This document shows positions 22,711 to 33,290 of a DNA stretch of 64,000 nt, piece after piece. Made by a program: the position numbers and the translations under genes. The first letter of the stretch is position 1. Each line of letters begins with the position of its first letter. The stretch lies in NCBI RefSeq assembly GCF_932274485.2, contig NC_065886.2:15327501-15391500 (forward strand), written 5' to 3'. The notes under the pieces are model-generated. The model was not told where the DNA came from. It did no database searches and saw only the letters and a program-made list of their open reading frames with translations. Source of the DNA: Patella vulgata. Its lineage: Eukaryota > Mollusca > Gastropoda > Patellidae.

Positions 22711-23584
22711 TCCAAAATCAAGCCCTTACTGCGCTGCTGCGACTGTACGGCGACCAGAAAATGCACAAGGTCGCCGACAAACGTGAACACAACACGAGAA
22801 AATGTCCAAAAAAATTACAATTTTGAAAATAGCCACCTTCTCAAAGCTTTCCAGGTCAGATCGCAGAACCTTGGCGTTTGTTTTTAACATGCTCAAAACA
22901 AACGCCGTGACTCGGCGACCACGGAGACCACGGAGACCACGGCACGATATCTGGTGTTTCCCTCACGCTTTAACCACGTACATGGCGATCTTGACGCGCT
23001 CTGAGCCCATTTTACATCGCCGTGGTAGCGGAGGATATTAGTGAGCAACCATACAGATTGCGAGAAACCGTACCGACTAACTGATTCCCTTTCAATGTAA
23101 TTTAGATTTTATCGAAATCACAGTAAAAAAAACATTAGACGATGTTATCAGACAGTAATCACATTTTTCATGGTTGACTTATGATATAAACCGAGCCATT
23201 AAACATTGTAAGTTGAATGATTCGTCTTTACTCCATTACTACTGTGGTTCTGATCACACCCATAATCTACCGATTGGATATCTTTCTGTTTCCCCGAGAC
23301 ACATTTCGTAAATAATAAACATGAACGGATCTATTGCTGTTTATTGTTCAGCCTTGCTGATAATAGAGTAGGTAAGGTTATGCGAGAGGACAGTCAACTC
23401 CTGGAGGCACTTCACGGGGACTTAGCTTTGGTTTATTGTTTTGAAAACAAGATTTTCCGGCAAGACAGACAGCAGCAGAATTAAAGGCACCTACTTTAAT
23501 TTTATTTTGTTTCCTTTGTTTAACAGCACAAGGGGTGGTGGGGAGAAATTTAACAATTGCTGCTAATGGAGATGTACTGCGTTG
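22711..23584. other. Unassigned DNA, locally GC-richer, with a hairpin
   Basis: At 22,874-22,905 'gcgtttgtttt' pairs with 'aaaacaaacgc' over a 10-base loop, followed by repeated ccacggaga words at 22,918-22,945. The 79-codon ORF 22,802-23,041 encodes RRPRRPRRP from this repeat and is not convincing. The rest has no recognised feature. Confidence 0.4.
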
Positions 23585-23757
23585 TTTTTAGGATATGCCG
23601 AGCCTAGGTCATTTCGAGTCTAACGTATTATGTGGACCCGTAGTAAATCCACGTAGGGCGATCCTACTCATGAATACGTACGAGCTTGGGATCGATGTCA
23701 CCTGACTCAATGACAGACCTTATGATCTAAAGCGCACGCGTTAGCCACCCCCACTAT
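23585..23757 (-). mobile_element. SINE-A, degraded, minus strand
   Basis: Worn reversed words: 'cctaggtcatttcgagtcta', gggcgatcctactcatga, 'gtcacctgactcaatgacag', accttatgatctaaagcgca and cgcgttagccaccccc. The core is largely gone. Old copy. Confidence 0.7.
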
Positions 23758-23791
23758 CGCCCCATATTCAGAATGCTGAATATAACAATAC

Positions 23792-24282
23792 TTAAAGGAG
23801 CTAAGTCGCTAATATTTAGGACCTAGAAATTGACACAAATGGGTCACAACGCATACAATAATGTAATATAAATGTATATACATTGATTTACGTTCAATCG
23901 TTTCTGTTTTTACTGTAATTTCTAATCAGTATTCTCAATCGAATTTCAATCTCTAGCGTCTGGTTATTCCAGTCTACGCCGATAGTATTTATTGGGCATG
24001 CTCTCCAGATAATAATATAGCGTCACCGTTTGACATAACTTGTGGAATATGCCTAGCCTCGTTGTTCGAGTCCCTTATTACAAATAGCGCTGAAACGCAT
24101 TATGGTACACGATTCGTGTACCAATTGTAAAATGTTTATTTTGTCTTTAAATATTGAATATCAGAAGGCCATCTTTTCCCGTTAAAATCACAACATCAAT
24201 GTTGATTTAAACCGACAAATAAATCGTGTTTTCAATGTCGAAGATTTTGGATAATATTGAGTTAGAGACTTAGCTACTTTAA
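23792..24282 (-). mobile_element. MITE-1 copy 3 (491 bp, inverted)
   Basis: The left edge 'ttaaaggagctaagtcgcta' and right edge 'gagacttagctactttaa' are inverted repeats with TTAA at each edge. Interior words are the reverse of copies 1 and 2 (aggacctagaaattgacac, gcatgctctccagataa, acacgattcgtgtaccaa). Complete and non-coding. Confidence 0.9.
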
Positions 24283-24876
24283 ATAACTCATGTTACGAGG
24301 AGTGTTCTGGTGGTTTGTGCATGCATATCCACCGCCTCTCCGATTTGCGCCGTGACATTATCCATGTTCACCCTTTTTCATTTACAAAACGTTTTGATTG
24401 TTTCCAAATATCCTACGTTAAACCTTTACGATAGGAAAGTTACACAAGAAACATTCATTTCATTCACGTTGTTATTCCTCTATGATTGGCAGATGACAAA
24501 CTAAATCAATTTTTACTTGTTCAAGATCCGGGAGAATTGATGTTGATGTCGATCACAGTCAATTGACTTTAATGAACTATTGTCAAGAAACTGTCAGATC
24601 CACGTGTTTGGGATTCATTTGAACAACTACAACCACTTTTTACCTCAGACAAGAAAAAAGTATTTAATCGCCAAGCAGATGTTTTCAGCATCTCACTTTT
24701 CTAAAATACCATCATGTAGAATTTGACCTAGTCCTCGTCAAAATACATTGGGTTATCAATGTCTGTGACATTTAGAAGTTGAATATTAAGCCCTGTACAA
24801 TAACTTCAGAATGTTTCTTTCTGGACATTGTAGAGGATTCGCATCTCATTTTTGCGAGATCAAGTGACTTTACTAA
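24283..24876. other. Unassigned DNA
   Basis: No recognised gene or repeat before the duplicated block. Confidence 0.4.
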
Positions 24877-25362
24877 TTCATTCGTTTTTGGCAAAGAGTT
24901 CGTGGCATTTAAAGACGAAACATCTAATCTTTTGGAATTCGGTCGCTGGATCGATCTCCGGTGTTGTCCGGGATTTTCTACCTACCGAGCTGGTTTCCTC
25001 TTGTCTGTGGGGCAGGACGAGTACATACCGAGCTTGATTCCTCTTGTCTGTGGGGCAGGACGAGTACCTACCAAGCTGGTTTCCTCTTGTCTGCGGGGCA
25101 GGTCAAGTAAGGCGTCTATTTCATTCGTTTTTGGCAAAGAGTTCGTGGCATTTAAAGACGAAACATCTAATCTTTTGGAATTCGGTCGCTGGATCGATCT
25201 CCGGTGTTGTCCGAGATTTTCTACCTACCGAGCTGGTTTCCTCTTGTCTCTGGGGCAGGACGAGTACCTACCGAGCTTGTTTCCTCTTGTCTGTGGGGCA
25301 GGACGAGTACCTACCAAGCTGGTTTCCTCTTGTCTGCGGGGCAGGTCAAGTAAGGCGTCTAA
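24877..25362 (+). repeat. 243-bp direct duplication with internal 43-47 bp tandem units
   Basis: The block starting 'ttcattcgtttttggcaaag' at 24,877 repeats at 25,120 with few differences (period 243 bp). Inside each copy, gtttcctcttgtctgtgggg and caggacgagtacctacc recur three times. As 243 is a multiple of three, the frame at 24,779-25,420 stays open through both copies (213 codons). The sequence derives from SINE-B, so this is not a gene. Confidence 0.92.
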
Positions 25363-25560
25363 TCGTTCGGATTTGATGACAAACCAAGGTCCACTCGTGT
25401 ACCTGCTTGTGTGCACGTAAAAGAACCCTTGACAGCTGCAATTCGGTCTAGAGTAGGCGGAAACACCAATATTCATACAAAATTCATTCCACTCACTACG
25501 TGTTGTATGCCCAGTTGGTGCAGTTAAATAGAACACCGAACCCCATTTCATTTACCTTGG
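24940..25560 (+). mobile_element. SINE-B copy expanded by duplication
   Basis: SINE-B words bracket and enter the duplicated block: 'ggatcgatctccggtgttgt' (B-box side), aagtaaggcgtctaatcgtt, 'ctcgtgtacctgcttgtgtg', cacgtaaaagaacccttgac and a tail-like 'ccccatttcattt' at 25,540-25,552. The duplication happened within the SINE and its upstream flank. Confidence 0.65.
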
Positions 25561-26487
25561 AATCGGAAGAGAATGACTTACTACTATATTAATTCGGATT
25601 ATGTATGTTTGTATAAAACTGACTTATAATTTTGATTAGATTCTGATATTCACAAATTCAGAAGTTCCACCTTTTGGACTGCAGGAACTGGACCCTAACC
25701 ACTACTCATCTTGTTGCGGCGACGCTCTTCGCAAAAAAGCCCAAGGTTCCGATACTTTATGACAATCTACAGCAGACTAGCAAGTTGTGTTCCTTGGACA
25801 ATTGCGTATCGATATTTTATATAACGTCACAATTCCAAGATGATGTCTTACTCAGTTCCTGGCCCATAGTACTGTTGTGCTTGTTATTGATTCATTATTC
25901 TGTTTCGCGTAGCTGGGCTTTCGATGTCTTAATTACTAAGATCAATTGGCTCAATCGTACAGAGTTAGTCCCTACAGAAATACACGTATATATTAAGACA
26001 TATTAAATACACTGTCTTCAATCGCAGTATTCAGAATTTCCGTATTTAAAGATAAGATTATTTGTTTGAGACTCTAAATGTTTTTAAATTTGTTACTCAT
26101 ATTTAACACCCACCCGATAACTTGGAAATTCCAAACATCAAACCAGGAAACCCGTGTATAGTAGAGCAACATTTGGTCTCGATTATCCATTTTATCGTTT
26201 ACTTTTTAAATCTTGGCCTAGTTCTAATCCATTTAAATCTCTGCAATCCGATGGCTTATCAATGCCTATATGATAGTTGAAGTCAAAATAAAGACTATGC
26301 ATCTGTGTTAGCCCTTTAATCTGATGTTCTTGTTATTTCATTTTGGAAAATATATAAAGCTTTAATTTGGTCATTGTAATTAATTAGTTTGTTTTAATTA
26401 AACGATTAGATCATTAGTGGAGAATTGATGCGATTTCCACGAGACAAGGACTTATAACATTTTTTATTTAATAATGAACCACAAAGG
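25561..26487. other. Unassigned AT-rich DNA
   Basis: The 110-codon ORF 25,674-26,006 has a hydrophobic stretch (WPIVLLCLLLIHY) but no start context, homologue or splice site that I can defend. Nothing else recognised. Confidence 0.35.
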
Positions 26488-26819
26488 TTATCGATGCATT
26501 AGAAATAAAGGACTAGATAATAAAAAATGAATATATTGAAAATTTCATTAAAATAACTTATCAGTGACGAGTAGTTTGCTTATTATCGTAGCTACGGTAC
26601 TTGACAATCGAGACTGGATCATGATTATATACTTTTAAATTAAATTATTAAATAGCGATCGTGTTTAAATCCATTAAAATCCATGCCATCCGATTGTCTA
26701 GAGACTTGGATATAGACTTGCCATGTGACTAAATATCTAAATAATAGTTTATGTAACATTTTAGGCCAAAATGAAAACCTGAAATAGGCAGGTTTAGCTC
26801 TTACATAATGCATCTTTAA
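26488..26819 (+). mobile_element. MITE-4 copy 1 (about 332 bp)
   Basis: The right edge 'ataatgcatctttaa' inverts to TTAAAGATGCATTA and the left edge reads 'gttatcgatgcattag', slightly worn. Interior words (ctagataataaaaaatgaat, cttattatcgtagct, gccatccgattgtctagaga, ctaaatatctaaataata) recur in the copy at 42,479-42,898. The right TTAA is intact. Confidence 0.75.
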
Positions 26820-27207
26820 CACCATCTGTAACATTCTAGTAACTTTTAATGACAAAATGAAAGTTTTCCGATTTATCAACCTGTGCCCTAATAGGACATT
26901 AATACTACCCACTTCGGGTTAATACTTTATCAGAGTCGAAAGTAAGATGCAAAATGTCGTTTAGTTGTTTTAAAAATCAAAATGTTGCTATTTTTTAAAG
27001 TCTATTATCATTATTCAGGATTAAAATCCCTACAATTTTTATACAAAAACATTTGAAAAATCTGCAATTTGATGTGGTTACTTCTGAAAGAAATAAAAGA
27101 CGTCAGATTATCGAAGCGGGATAAGTGGAAGCCATGTTGGAATTTGTTTCCGGTAACACTAGTATTATCTGAAGCCACTATCTTCTAATGGTATCCACCG
27201 TTGGGAA
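26820..27207. other. Unassigned AT-rich DNA
   Basis: No recognised gene or repeat. Confidence 0.4.
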
Positions 27208-27555
27208 ATGAAATGCAATGGAGTTAAACGTCCCACTTAGCTAAGGAATACGGGTATACACAATACATTGTGCTATGAAGGAAAGCTTTGCCTTTTAGTG
27301 CCTATTCTTATTCCGAATTTCAACTGCTAAGGGTGGGTTCTTTTAAGTGCACGACGTTGTGTCAGGACAGCGGCGCTACTGCCAACACTTTTTTCGAATT
27401 CCAACTGTCAAGGGTTATTTTACGTGCACGCCAATGTGTAGACGGGACCTCGGATTTTCGTCTTATCTGAGCGAATTTATTTTGTCACCTGCCAAGTTCT
27501 ACGTCCTGCAACACTGTTAAGAGGGAACCACGCCTGAAAATCCAGGGATCGAACA
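27208..27555 (-). mobile_element. SINE-B, minus strand, internal duplication
   Basis: Reversed tail 'gaaatgcaatggagttaaac', then tttagtgcctattcttattc, then two successive versions of the middle: gggtgggttcttttaagtgc and agggttattttacgtgcacg. After that come gacgggacctcggattttcg and 'ggatcgaaca' (reversed B-box). The doubled middle matches that in the copy at 8,085. Confidence 0.85.
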
Positions 27556-28210
27556 CTGTAAATATCCCATCTCGGTCGTTCGTACCTTCGTAGGGCTTTG
27601 CGTCCGCTTTTACCGAGGATAATATCGCAGACAAATGTTTCCTGGCGCGCAGGTCGTGCTAGAGAGAATAGTCTGGCATATGGAGGGAACGGGTTTGCGA
27701 GAAACAAAAATCATCGCCACTACCAACTTAATTAATGGCGCTACGGTGCTTTCACAGAGGCTTGAACCATAATAATGATAAATCTCACCAACGCTTGCCT
27801 TTAAGCTTGATACATTTGTAGTTGTAATTTAAATGTCTGTGGATTTGATTTAATGAAACTTGCCCGACGAGCCAGTCACAAGTTGTTCAATATCGGGAAT
27901 TTTGTACTCCTAAAGTACCACATATCATTTGAGCCACAATGTCGTGAAATCTGATAACGTCTTTGTAGGGTATTTCTATATTGATCCTTTTATTATGGTC
28001 TTATTGAAAGGAATTTGTAAGCTATACAGTGTAAAACTTTATTAATGAGGATTGGATTTCTCTGTGTATTGGATTGATTAACTGTTTCAATCATCCTAAA
28101 GTACATAAAATATAATCAGAAGTCGACGAGGATACATTTAAAAGATATGTGTAAAGGATGGAATTCTTTGTCGATCTTCTGTAGCGGATCCAGTTGTATA
28201 CAGTGAGTAG
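27556..28210. other. Unassigned DNA
   Basis: No recognised gene or repeat. Confidence 0.4.
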
Positions 28211-28532
28211 GAAGCCACGGTGGCTCAGTGAGTAAGGCGTCGATCCACTAATCAGGAATTGACCGAGGGAGTTTCAACCTTGGCAGCCCATTCCGAGTGG
28301 TGCAGGATGGAGGTCAGGGTAATCAACAGCGTCTAATCGCCCGGGCTGGCGAAAACCCGAGGTTCGGTGTACACGTTAGCTGGCATGTAAAAGAACCCCT
28401 GGCAGTTGGAATTCGACGAAGAGTAGCCGAAAACGCCGATGTCCGGTCATAGATCACTGTATATGGCGTATGCCCGTCTTTATTATCTGAGTTGGCGCAG
28501 AAAAGTAGGACGTTAAACCACATTTCATTTCA
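28211..28532 (+). mobile_element. SINE-B, near full length
   Basis: Begins 'agccacggtggctcagtgag' with the A-box-like region. The B-box is damaged. It continues tggtgcaggatggaggtcag, ggttcggtgtacacgttag, catgtaaaagaacccctggc, gtatatggcgtatgcccgtc and ends 'aggacgttaaaccacatttc' plus atttca. An 8-base agtgagta occurs on both sides but is uncertain as a target duplication. Confidence 0.9.
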
Positions 28533-28800
28533 GGGCATTTATAAAGTGAGTATGGTAATCAATGAAATCTCGATGGATTTCTTAAAATACAACTACAATA
28601 TTGTAAACATACAAACATGTGCACAAATGTTTTAACAGTTGTCCACCCTTGCTACTGTAAACCGTCATAGACCATTATTAAATCAGAACTTCTCATATGG
28701 ACCAAAGGGTTAAAATTCTTGTTAACATAAACCGTAGTTAAACGGTTGCTTCGAGTCATTATTAATTGCAGTTGATGACATCCGGGTTTTGTCAAACCCA
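28533..28800. other. Unassigned DNA
   Basis: Short spacer between two SINE-B copies. Nothing recognised. Confidence 0.4.
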
Positions 28801-29045
28801 TGGGCCACGGTGGCTAAGTGGGTAAGACGCGGTCTGGTGTACGATTCCTGCATTGGCAGAGAAAGTTCAGCCAGAATTTCCGGCGTGGTTCGGATGGGAC
28901 GAAAACCGAGGACCCGTGTACACATTGGCGTGCACGTAAAAGATCCCTTGACAGTTGGAATTCGATATAAGAGTAGGCCGTAGTGCCGCTGTCTGGGCAA
29001 ACTTCCCTCATAGCCCACTGTATGCGTATGCCCATTTTCATTATC
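28801..29045 (+). mobile_element. SINE-B, 3'-shortened
   Basis: Head 'ggccacggtggctaagtggg' is followed by the modified B-box 'gtacgattcctgcattgg'. After an internal deletion come ttcggatgggacgaaaaccg, gtgtacacattggcgtgcac, ttggaattcgatataagagt and tatgcccattttcatta. The shared 3' tail is lost. Confidence 0.9.
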
Positions 29046-29694
29046 AATCTAAAGCCGCAGCTTCACAAAAGTATCAAAAATCATAATACTTCATGGTGTT
29101 CTCCTTGGAAGCGACATCAATGAATTATAAGCCAACAGTCTCCAAAACAGGTACATGTGTATTATATGGACAAGGAACCAAGCATGAAAACAAGCTAATG
29201 CGGCCTCCATCTTTCTTTTATATCTAATTACTTAAAATTCCTATGGGTTTTATTTATTCTCCAACACAACTTTAGAATTCTGCCTCGATCTTCCTGTCAC
29301 TTCGGATTGCTTCCCTTGGGTTTTAGTTCTTTCCAGTGTGTTTTATCACTTGCTTAACACTTCTAGTCATGCAAGACAACTCATATAACTAACCAATATT
29401 ATTATATATACAACAATAAGAAAATGTAAAACAACACTTTTTATCCTTTATCATCGGATAGTGGGATAGGGTGTGCATGAAAAGCGCAAGATAATGATAT
29501 AGACATATGTGATATCACAATTAATGCTTTACATCAATGAAATTGAATCACAATGCGACCCTGTTAATTCATTATAAAAATTGATGTCAAATGGGGTGTT
29601 GGATTTCTCTCTTTAAAAAGTTCAGTGTGTATATGTATGGCTACGTAATTTGTATACAATGATGGCATCATCTATTGTCAACTGTCAGATTTCC
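29046..29694. other. Unassigned DNA
   Basis: No recognised gene or repeat. AT-rich. Confidence 0.4.
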
Positions 29695-30117
29695 TTAACA
29701 GTAACCTGGTAAACATCCTCCTGCAAATATTCCTGGATCAGCCCCTGGACAGCCTATACAACCAACCTTACAACTTGAACAACATATACAACCAACGTTA
29801 CATTGAGAACAACATATACAACCACCCTTACAGTCAAAACAACATATACAACCAACCTTGCAGTTAGAACAACATACACTACCAACCTTACAGTCAAAAC
29901 AACATATACAACCAACCTTACAGCCAAAACAACATATACAACCAACCTTACAGTCAAAACAACATATACAACCAACCTTACAGCCCAAACAACATATACA
30001 ACCAACCTTACAGTCAAAACAACATATACAACCAACCTTACATTCAGAACAACATATACAACCAACCTTACATTCAGAACAACATATACAACCAACCTTA
30101 CAGTCAAAACAACGCGT
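29695..30117 (-). repeat. 30-bp minisatellite, about 12 units, open in several frames
   Basis: The unit acaaccaaccttacagtcaa plus aacaacatat repeats with a strict 30-bp period from about 29,755 to 30,115. As 30 is a multiple of three, reading frames stay open on both strands. On the minus strand one frame gives a Cys-rich decapeptide (CKVGCICCFD) and another, with an ATG at 30,146, gives a hydrophobic one (VRLVVYVVLT). The Cys-rich frame ends PGADPGIFAGGCLPGYC at 29,695. It has no ATG, only an upstream stop near 30,128. I treat the array as a minisatellite; translation is not excluded. Confidence 0.9.
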
Positions 30118-30439
30118 GATTTTATATAATTATATACCGACCCCATAAAAAGAAATAACGGCCAATTGGAATCGAGTGTTTACATCACCAGACATTAACA
30201 TTATATTTTTAATACCCTGATTCCAACCAGGAAGTGATTATTATCGTAAGTCTGCTGTTACAATGAGTTGAATCTGATTGATCATGTCGACAAGAAAACT
30301 ATTAATACGGTTTCTAAGGTTCAATAAACTATACTGAAGCTTTAAAATGAATACAAATGTCGGCTTGTTTTCAATTACGCAGAAGTATTGGAATGAAATG
30401 AAAAAGAAATGGGTGCTTTACAAGACTAATGAAGACGGA
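30118..30439. other. Unassigned DNA
   Basis: No recognised gene or repeat. Confidence 0.4.
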
Positions 30440-30590
30440 CATGGTGCAGGATGGAGGGCCTAGTTTAGTCGTTTGGATGGAACGTACATCCGAGGCCTTG
30501 TGTACACGTTAGCGTACAGGTGAAAGTATATGGCTTTCTTGTCAGACCACCTGTCCTGTACAAGGGAGGGTGGGGCGCTTGGTATATCAC
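30440..30590. mobile_element. SINE-B fragments, two orientations
   Basis: Forward 'catggtgcaggatggagggc', then tttagtcgtttggatggaac and gtgtacacgttagcgtacag, is followed by reversed 'tcttgtcagaccacctgtcc'. Two partial copies met head to head. Confidence 0.65.
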
Positions 30591-30711
30591 GAGGATTTCC
30601 TGGAACCAGCGCCATATTCTCCCACGGTGTAAAATCATATGTCTGTACATGAATGTGTAGTATATTGTTAAATTCCAGGGTGACAAATACCAACACTCTA
30701 AAATGTAAATT

Positions 30712-30888
30712 CCCCGGTTGTACGTGACAAGGAGTAGGGTCACCTGTCCAACATCGTGGGTTTCTCCGGGTCCTCCGGTTTCCTTCCACTGCTAAAGACC
30801 CCTACGCGGAAGCGAATTATTAAGATAAAATTGAACCATATGTTAGTCCTGAAATGCCCTAGTTTGTGTCGAGTGGGCGTTAACACCC

Positions 30889-30948
<60 letters not shown>
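30712..30948 (+). mobile_element. SINE-A, 5'-truncated near the B-box
   Basis: Starts 'ttccccggttgtacgtgaca', then agtagggtcacctgtccaac, 'ggtcctccggtttccttcca', gacccctacgcggaagcgaa and gtgggcgttaacacccc, and ends in an interrupted CT tract to 30,948. Confidence 0.9.
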
Positions 30949-31427
30949 GATCTTTACAAAATCTTGGTTGTAAAGAAAGGCACCCTGATAGCTCAAAGCT
31001 ACCCTAAAGACCCAGTTCAATCGGTACATAATCTATGAGATATATTCTCTATTACCAGTAGTCGGTCAAACTAATTGTTTTGGATTTTTTCAAATCTTAG
31101 TCAGGTTTCAGATAACGCACCAGATTAGCTCCTGTAATTCTACGCCTTCTTACAATGTTCATTTGTCCTCAACAGCTGCTTGAACTGTCACTAGGTGATC
31201 AACAATGATTCTCAATATAAAACCAAGTGTGAGGTTGGTCTAAATTAAACCGTTATATCTAACATACAAATGTACCACCAAAACTTGTAAGCCACTTGAT
31301 ATATTCAAAAAAGAAGTGGCTTGGTTTAAAGGGGGGGGGGAGCGTAGGTTTGACCTGGCTATTCGAGGCTTAAGTCACTGAATGTCAGATAATCAGCCGT
31401 CCAGTGGTTTAAAATGTGAAGGGAGTG

Positions 31428-31465
<38 letters not shown>

Positions 31466-31471
31466 GAGGAA
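30949..31471. other. Unassigned DNA with CT microsatellite
   Basis: A G run near 31,331-31,340 and a (CT)n tract at about 31,432-31,462 not attached to a recognisable SINE-A body. Nothing else recognised. Confidence 0.5.
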
Positions 31472-31530
31472 ATTAAATGAAATGGGGTTTAACGGCCTAC
31501 TGTTCTGCTCCGACTGGGCTAATGAAGAAA
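31472..31530 (-). mobile_element. SINE-B 3' end fragment, minus strand
   Basis: 'aaatgaaatggggtttaacg', gcctactgttctgctccgac and tgggctaatgaagaa form the reversed last 55 bp of SINE-B, the pattern of an extreme 5' truncation. Confidence 0.85.
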
Positions 31531-32189
31531 GAAGAAAGGTCTATCTGGTGGGCTAACATGAGTGTTTCGAATGTTGTAAAGTTCTTTGGCTATAGCAATC
31601 AGTGAGAAAACAAGTATTGACATTCGGGGGCGCACAACATCTATCGACCCGAAAACAAAATACAAACTACACGTATCCATTATCGACAGATCGCCCGAAC
31701 GTTTATATCTCAGGAGCAAGCTGACTACCACCATAGAGCGAAACCTGGTCAATGGTACTGTGGGTAGAGTTTAATATACTATAATCTGGAACAGTTTATT
31801 GGTTTACATGTAGAATAATTGGATTGAAGTTAACGGGGTTTCTGTAGAAGACAAATTAACCAGATTAAAACAGATGGACAGATGGATTCTCGAGAGACGA
31901 CGAGTTCACGTCTTAACTCGTAGAATTTATTGACACTACAAAGATTTATGTGACCGTATCACAGTCTTAAAGTGTGTCTATTCTCTCTCAGTGTGAATTA
32001 TTCATCTATTTTATCGCCAGTTTTCTCCATTTCTCGAGCACCATCAGTAACAATAAATACTCGTGATCGTTATAACATTAGTAAACGAAGGCGACAGATT
32101 CAACACTGTCCCTGGCTTCAGTCATTTGTTACTAACTGCAACGAATCAATAACAACTTCTTTTTTTTAAAACCATACTTTTATTCAGGT
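31531..32189. other. Unassigned DNA
   Basis: ORFs of 62-77 codons on both strands without recognisable motifs. Nothing supported. Confidence 0.4.
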
Positions 32190-32197
32190 TCTCTGAA

Positions 32198-32367
32198 CAG
32201 GCCCGTAACTAGGGGGGGCAGGGGGCTTTCCCACCCACTCCCCACCCCACCCCTGTGAAAAAATTATCGACCATAAAAACAAAAGATATACATTGTGAGT
32301 CAATTTTACAGCACCCCCTGAGAACACTTCTCGCCCCCCTCGTTGCTCTGAGCTAGTTACGGCCCTG
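32198..32367 (+). mobile_element. hAT-like MITE (170 bp) with 8-bp target duplication
   Basis: Ends 'caggcccgtaactag' and 'ctagttacggccctg' are inverted repeats. Interior: G-rich start, gtgaaaaaattatcgacc, cccctgagaacacttctcgc, gctctgag. Flanks tctctgaa (32,190-32,197) and tgtctgaa (32,368-32,375) agree in 7 of 8 bases. CAGGG-type ends and 8-bp duplications fit the hAT superfamily. The relic at 11,817 is the same family. Confidence 0.85.
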
Positions 32368-32375
32368 TGTCTGAA

Positions 32376-32738
32376 TGGGATTGGGGAACAGGCTTAGCCT
32401 ATGTAAAACCCCTCTCCCTAAATAATAATTTGTAGATATATTATTAATGCAAAATGGGTGTATATACATAGTTAAAATGACAAACACATAATATTATATA
32501 AATATAATAAAATGGGTGAAAATGTACAGTATATATAGTAGTTAATAATTATACATATACAAGCATAGTAAGATTTTTTTAATATTAGGCAACATTAGAG
32601 AGACTAGCCAAAATTATACATAAAATAGACCATGAAATACTATCATCATGCTTTATTGTACTGTACTGTACTGGATTTGTTTTCATTCTTCGTGAAGTAT
32701 CACCGCAGGCCCGGGAATAGACGAATTAGCCTTCGAAT
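32376..32738. other. AT-rich DNA
   Basis: Very rich in ata/tat words with no feature recognised. Confidence 0.45.
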
Positions 32739-33221
32739 TTATTCACTTGATTTGATATTACTTTTATTATTGATTAGCTTCAATGTCCATGTCTGATGCG
32801 TCTTGTCCGCAGGTTTGTCTCCAGGTTGTTTACGTGTGTGATGCGTCTTGTCCGCAGGTTTATCTCCAGGTTGTTTACGTGTGTGATGCGTCTTGTCCGC
32901 AGGTTTGTCTCCAGGTTGTTTACGTGTGTGATGCGTCTTGTCCGCAGGTTTGTCTCCAGGTTGTTTACGTGTGTGATGCGTCTTGTCCGCAGGTTTGTCT
33001 CCAGGTTGTTTACGTGTGTGATGCGTCTTGTCCGCAGGTTTGTCTCCAGGTTGTTTACGTGTGTGATGCGTCTTGTCCGCAGGTTTGTCTCCAGGTTGTT
33101 TACGTGTGTGATGCGTCTTGTCCGCAGGTTTGTCTCCAGGTTGTTTACGTGTGTGATGCGTCTTGTCTGAAGATTTATCCTTGGTTGCCTGTTTGTTTAC
33201 GTATGGTGTTTTCCATTGCAC
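32739..33221 (-). CDS. Possible repetitive hydrophilic protein (160 aa) or minisatellite ORF
   Basis: The minus-strand frame runs from an ATG at 33,221 (MQWKTPYVNKQATKDKSSD) through eight copies of a 15-residue unit, DKTHHTRKQPGDKPA, to KLINNKSNIKSSE and a stop at 32,739. The unit is Lys/His/Asp/Pro-rich with no Cys, membrane segment or signal peptide. The degenerate first unit, KTPYVNKQATKDKSSD, differs in length by exactly one codon, which keeps this frame. The plus strand is also open (DASCPQVCLQVVYVC units), as any 45-bp array without stops would be. No intron or poly(A) signal supports a transcript. Repetitive charged proteins are common among secreted and mineral-binding proteins of molluscs, but this one lacks a signal peptide. 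A plain minisatellite is at least as likely. Confidence 0.3.
   Translation of the reverse strand: MQWKTPYVNKQATKDKSSDKTHHTRKQPGDKPADKTHHTRKQPGDKPADKTHHTRKQPGDKPADKTHHTRKQPGDKPADKTHHTRKQPGDKPADKTHHTRKQPGDKPADKTHHTRKQPGDKPADKTHHTRKQPGDKPADKTHQTWTLKLINNKSNIKSSE
32795..33205. repeat. 45-bp minisatellite, eight near-identical units plus one degenerate
   Basis: Units begin 'gatgcgtcttgtccgcaggt' at 32,795 and every 45 bp to 33,155. Eight are almost identical (the second has tatctcc for tgtctcc), showing recent expansion or homogenisation. The ninth (33,155-33,205) is diverged and 3 bp longer. Confidence 0.96.
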
Positions 33222-33290
33222 GTATTCTTATAACTTCTTTCCATATGAACATAACTATTTAGCAATTATCTTGTTAGATCGGCATTATAC

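Noticed and set aside
22802-23041. ORF with RRPRRPRRP
   Set aside because: The arginine-proline run comes from a short ccacggaga tandem repeat. No other coding sign.
24779-25420. 213-codon ORF as a gene
   Set aside because: It is composed of duplicated SINE-B sequence and flank, with a period divisible by three.
29695-33205. CRISPR array
   Set aside because: The 30-bp and 45-bp arrays repeat without unique spacers, and the sequence is from an animal-like genome with introns and SINEs.
32783-33262. Plus-strand 159-codon Cys-rich ORF
   Set aside because: It is the opposite reading of the 45-bp array. Its diverged unit does not preserve the repeat in this frame as well as the minus frame does.
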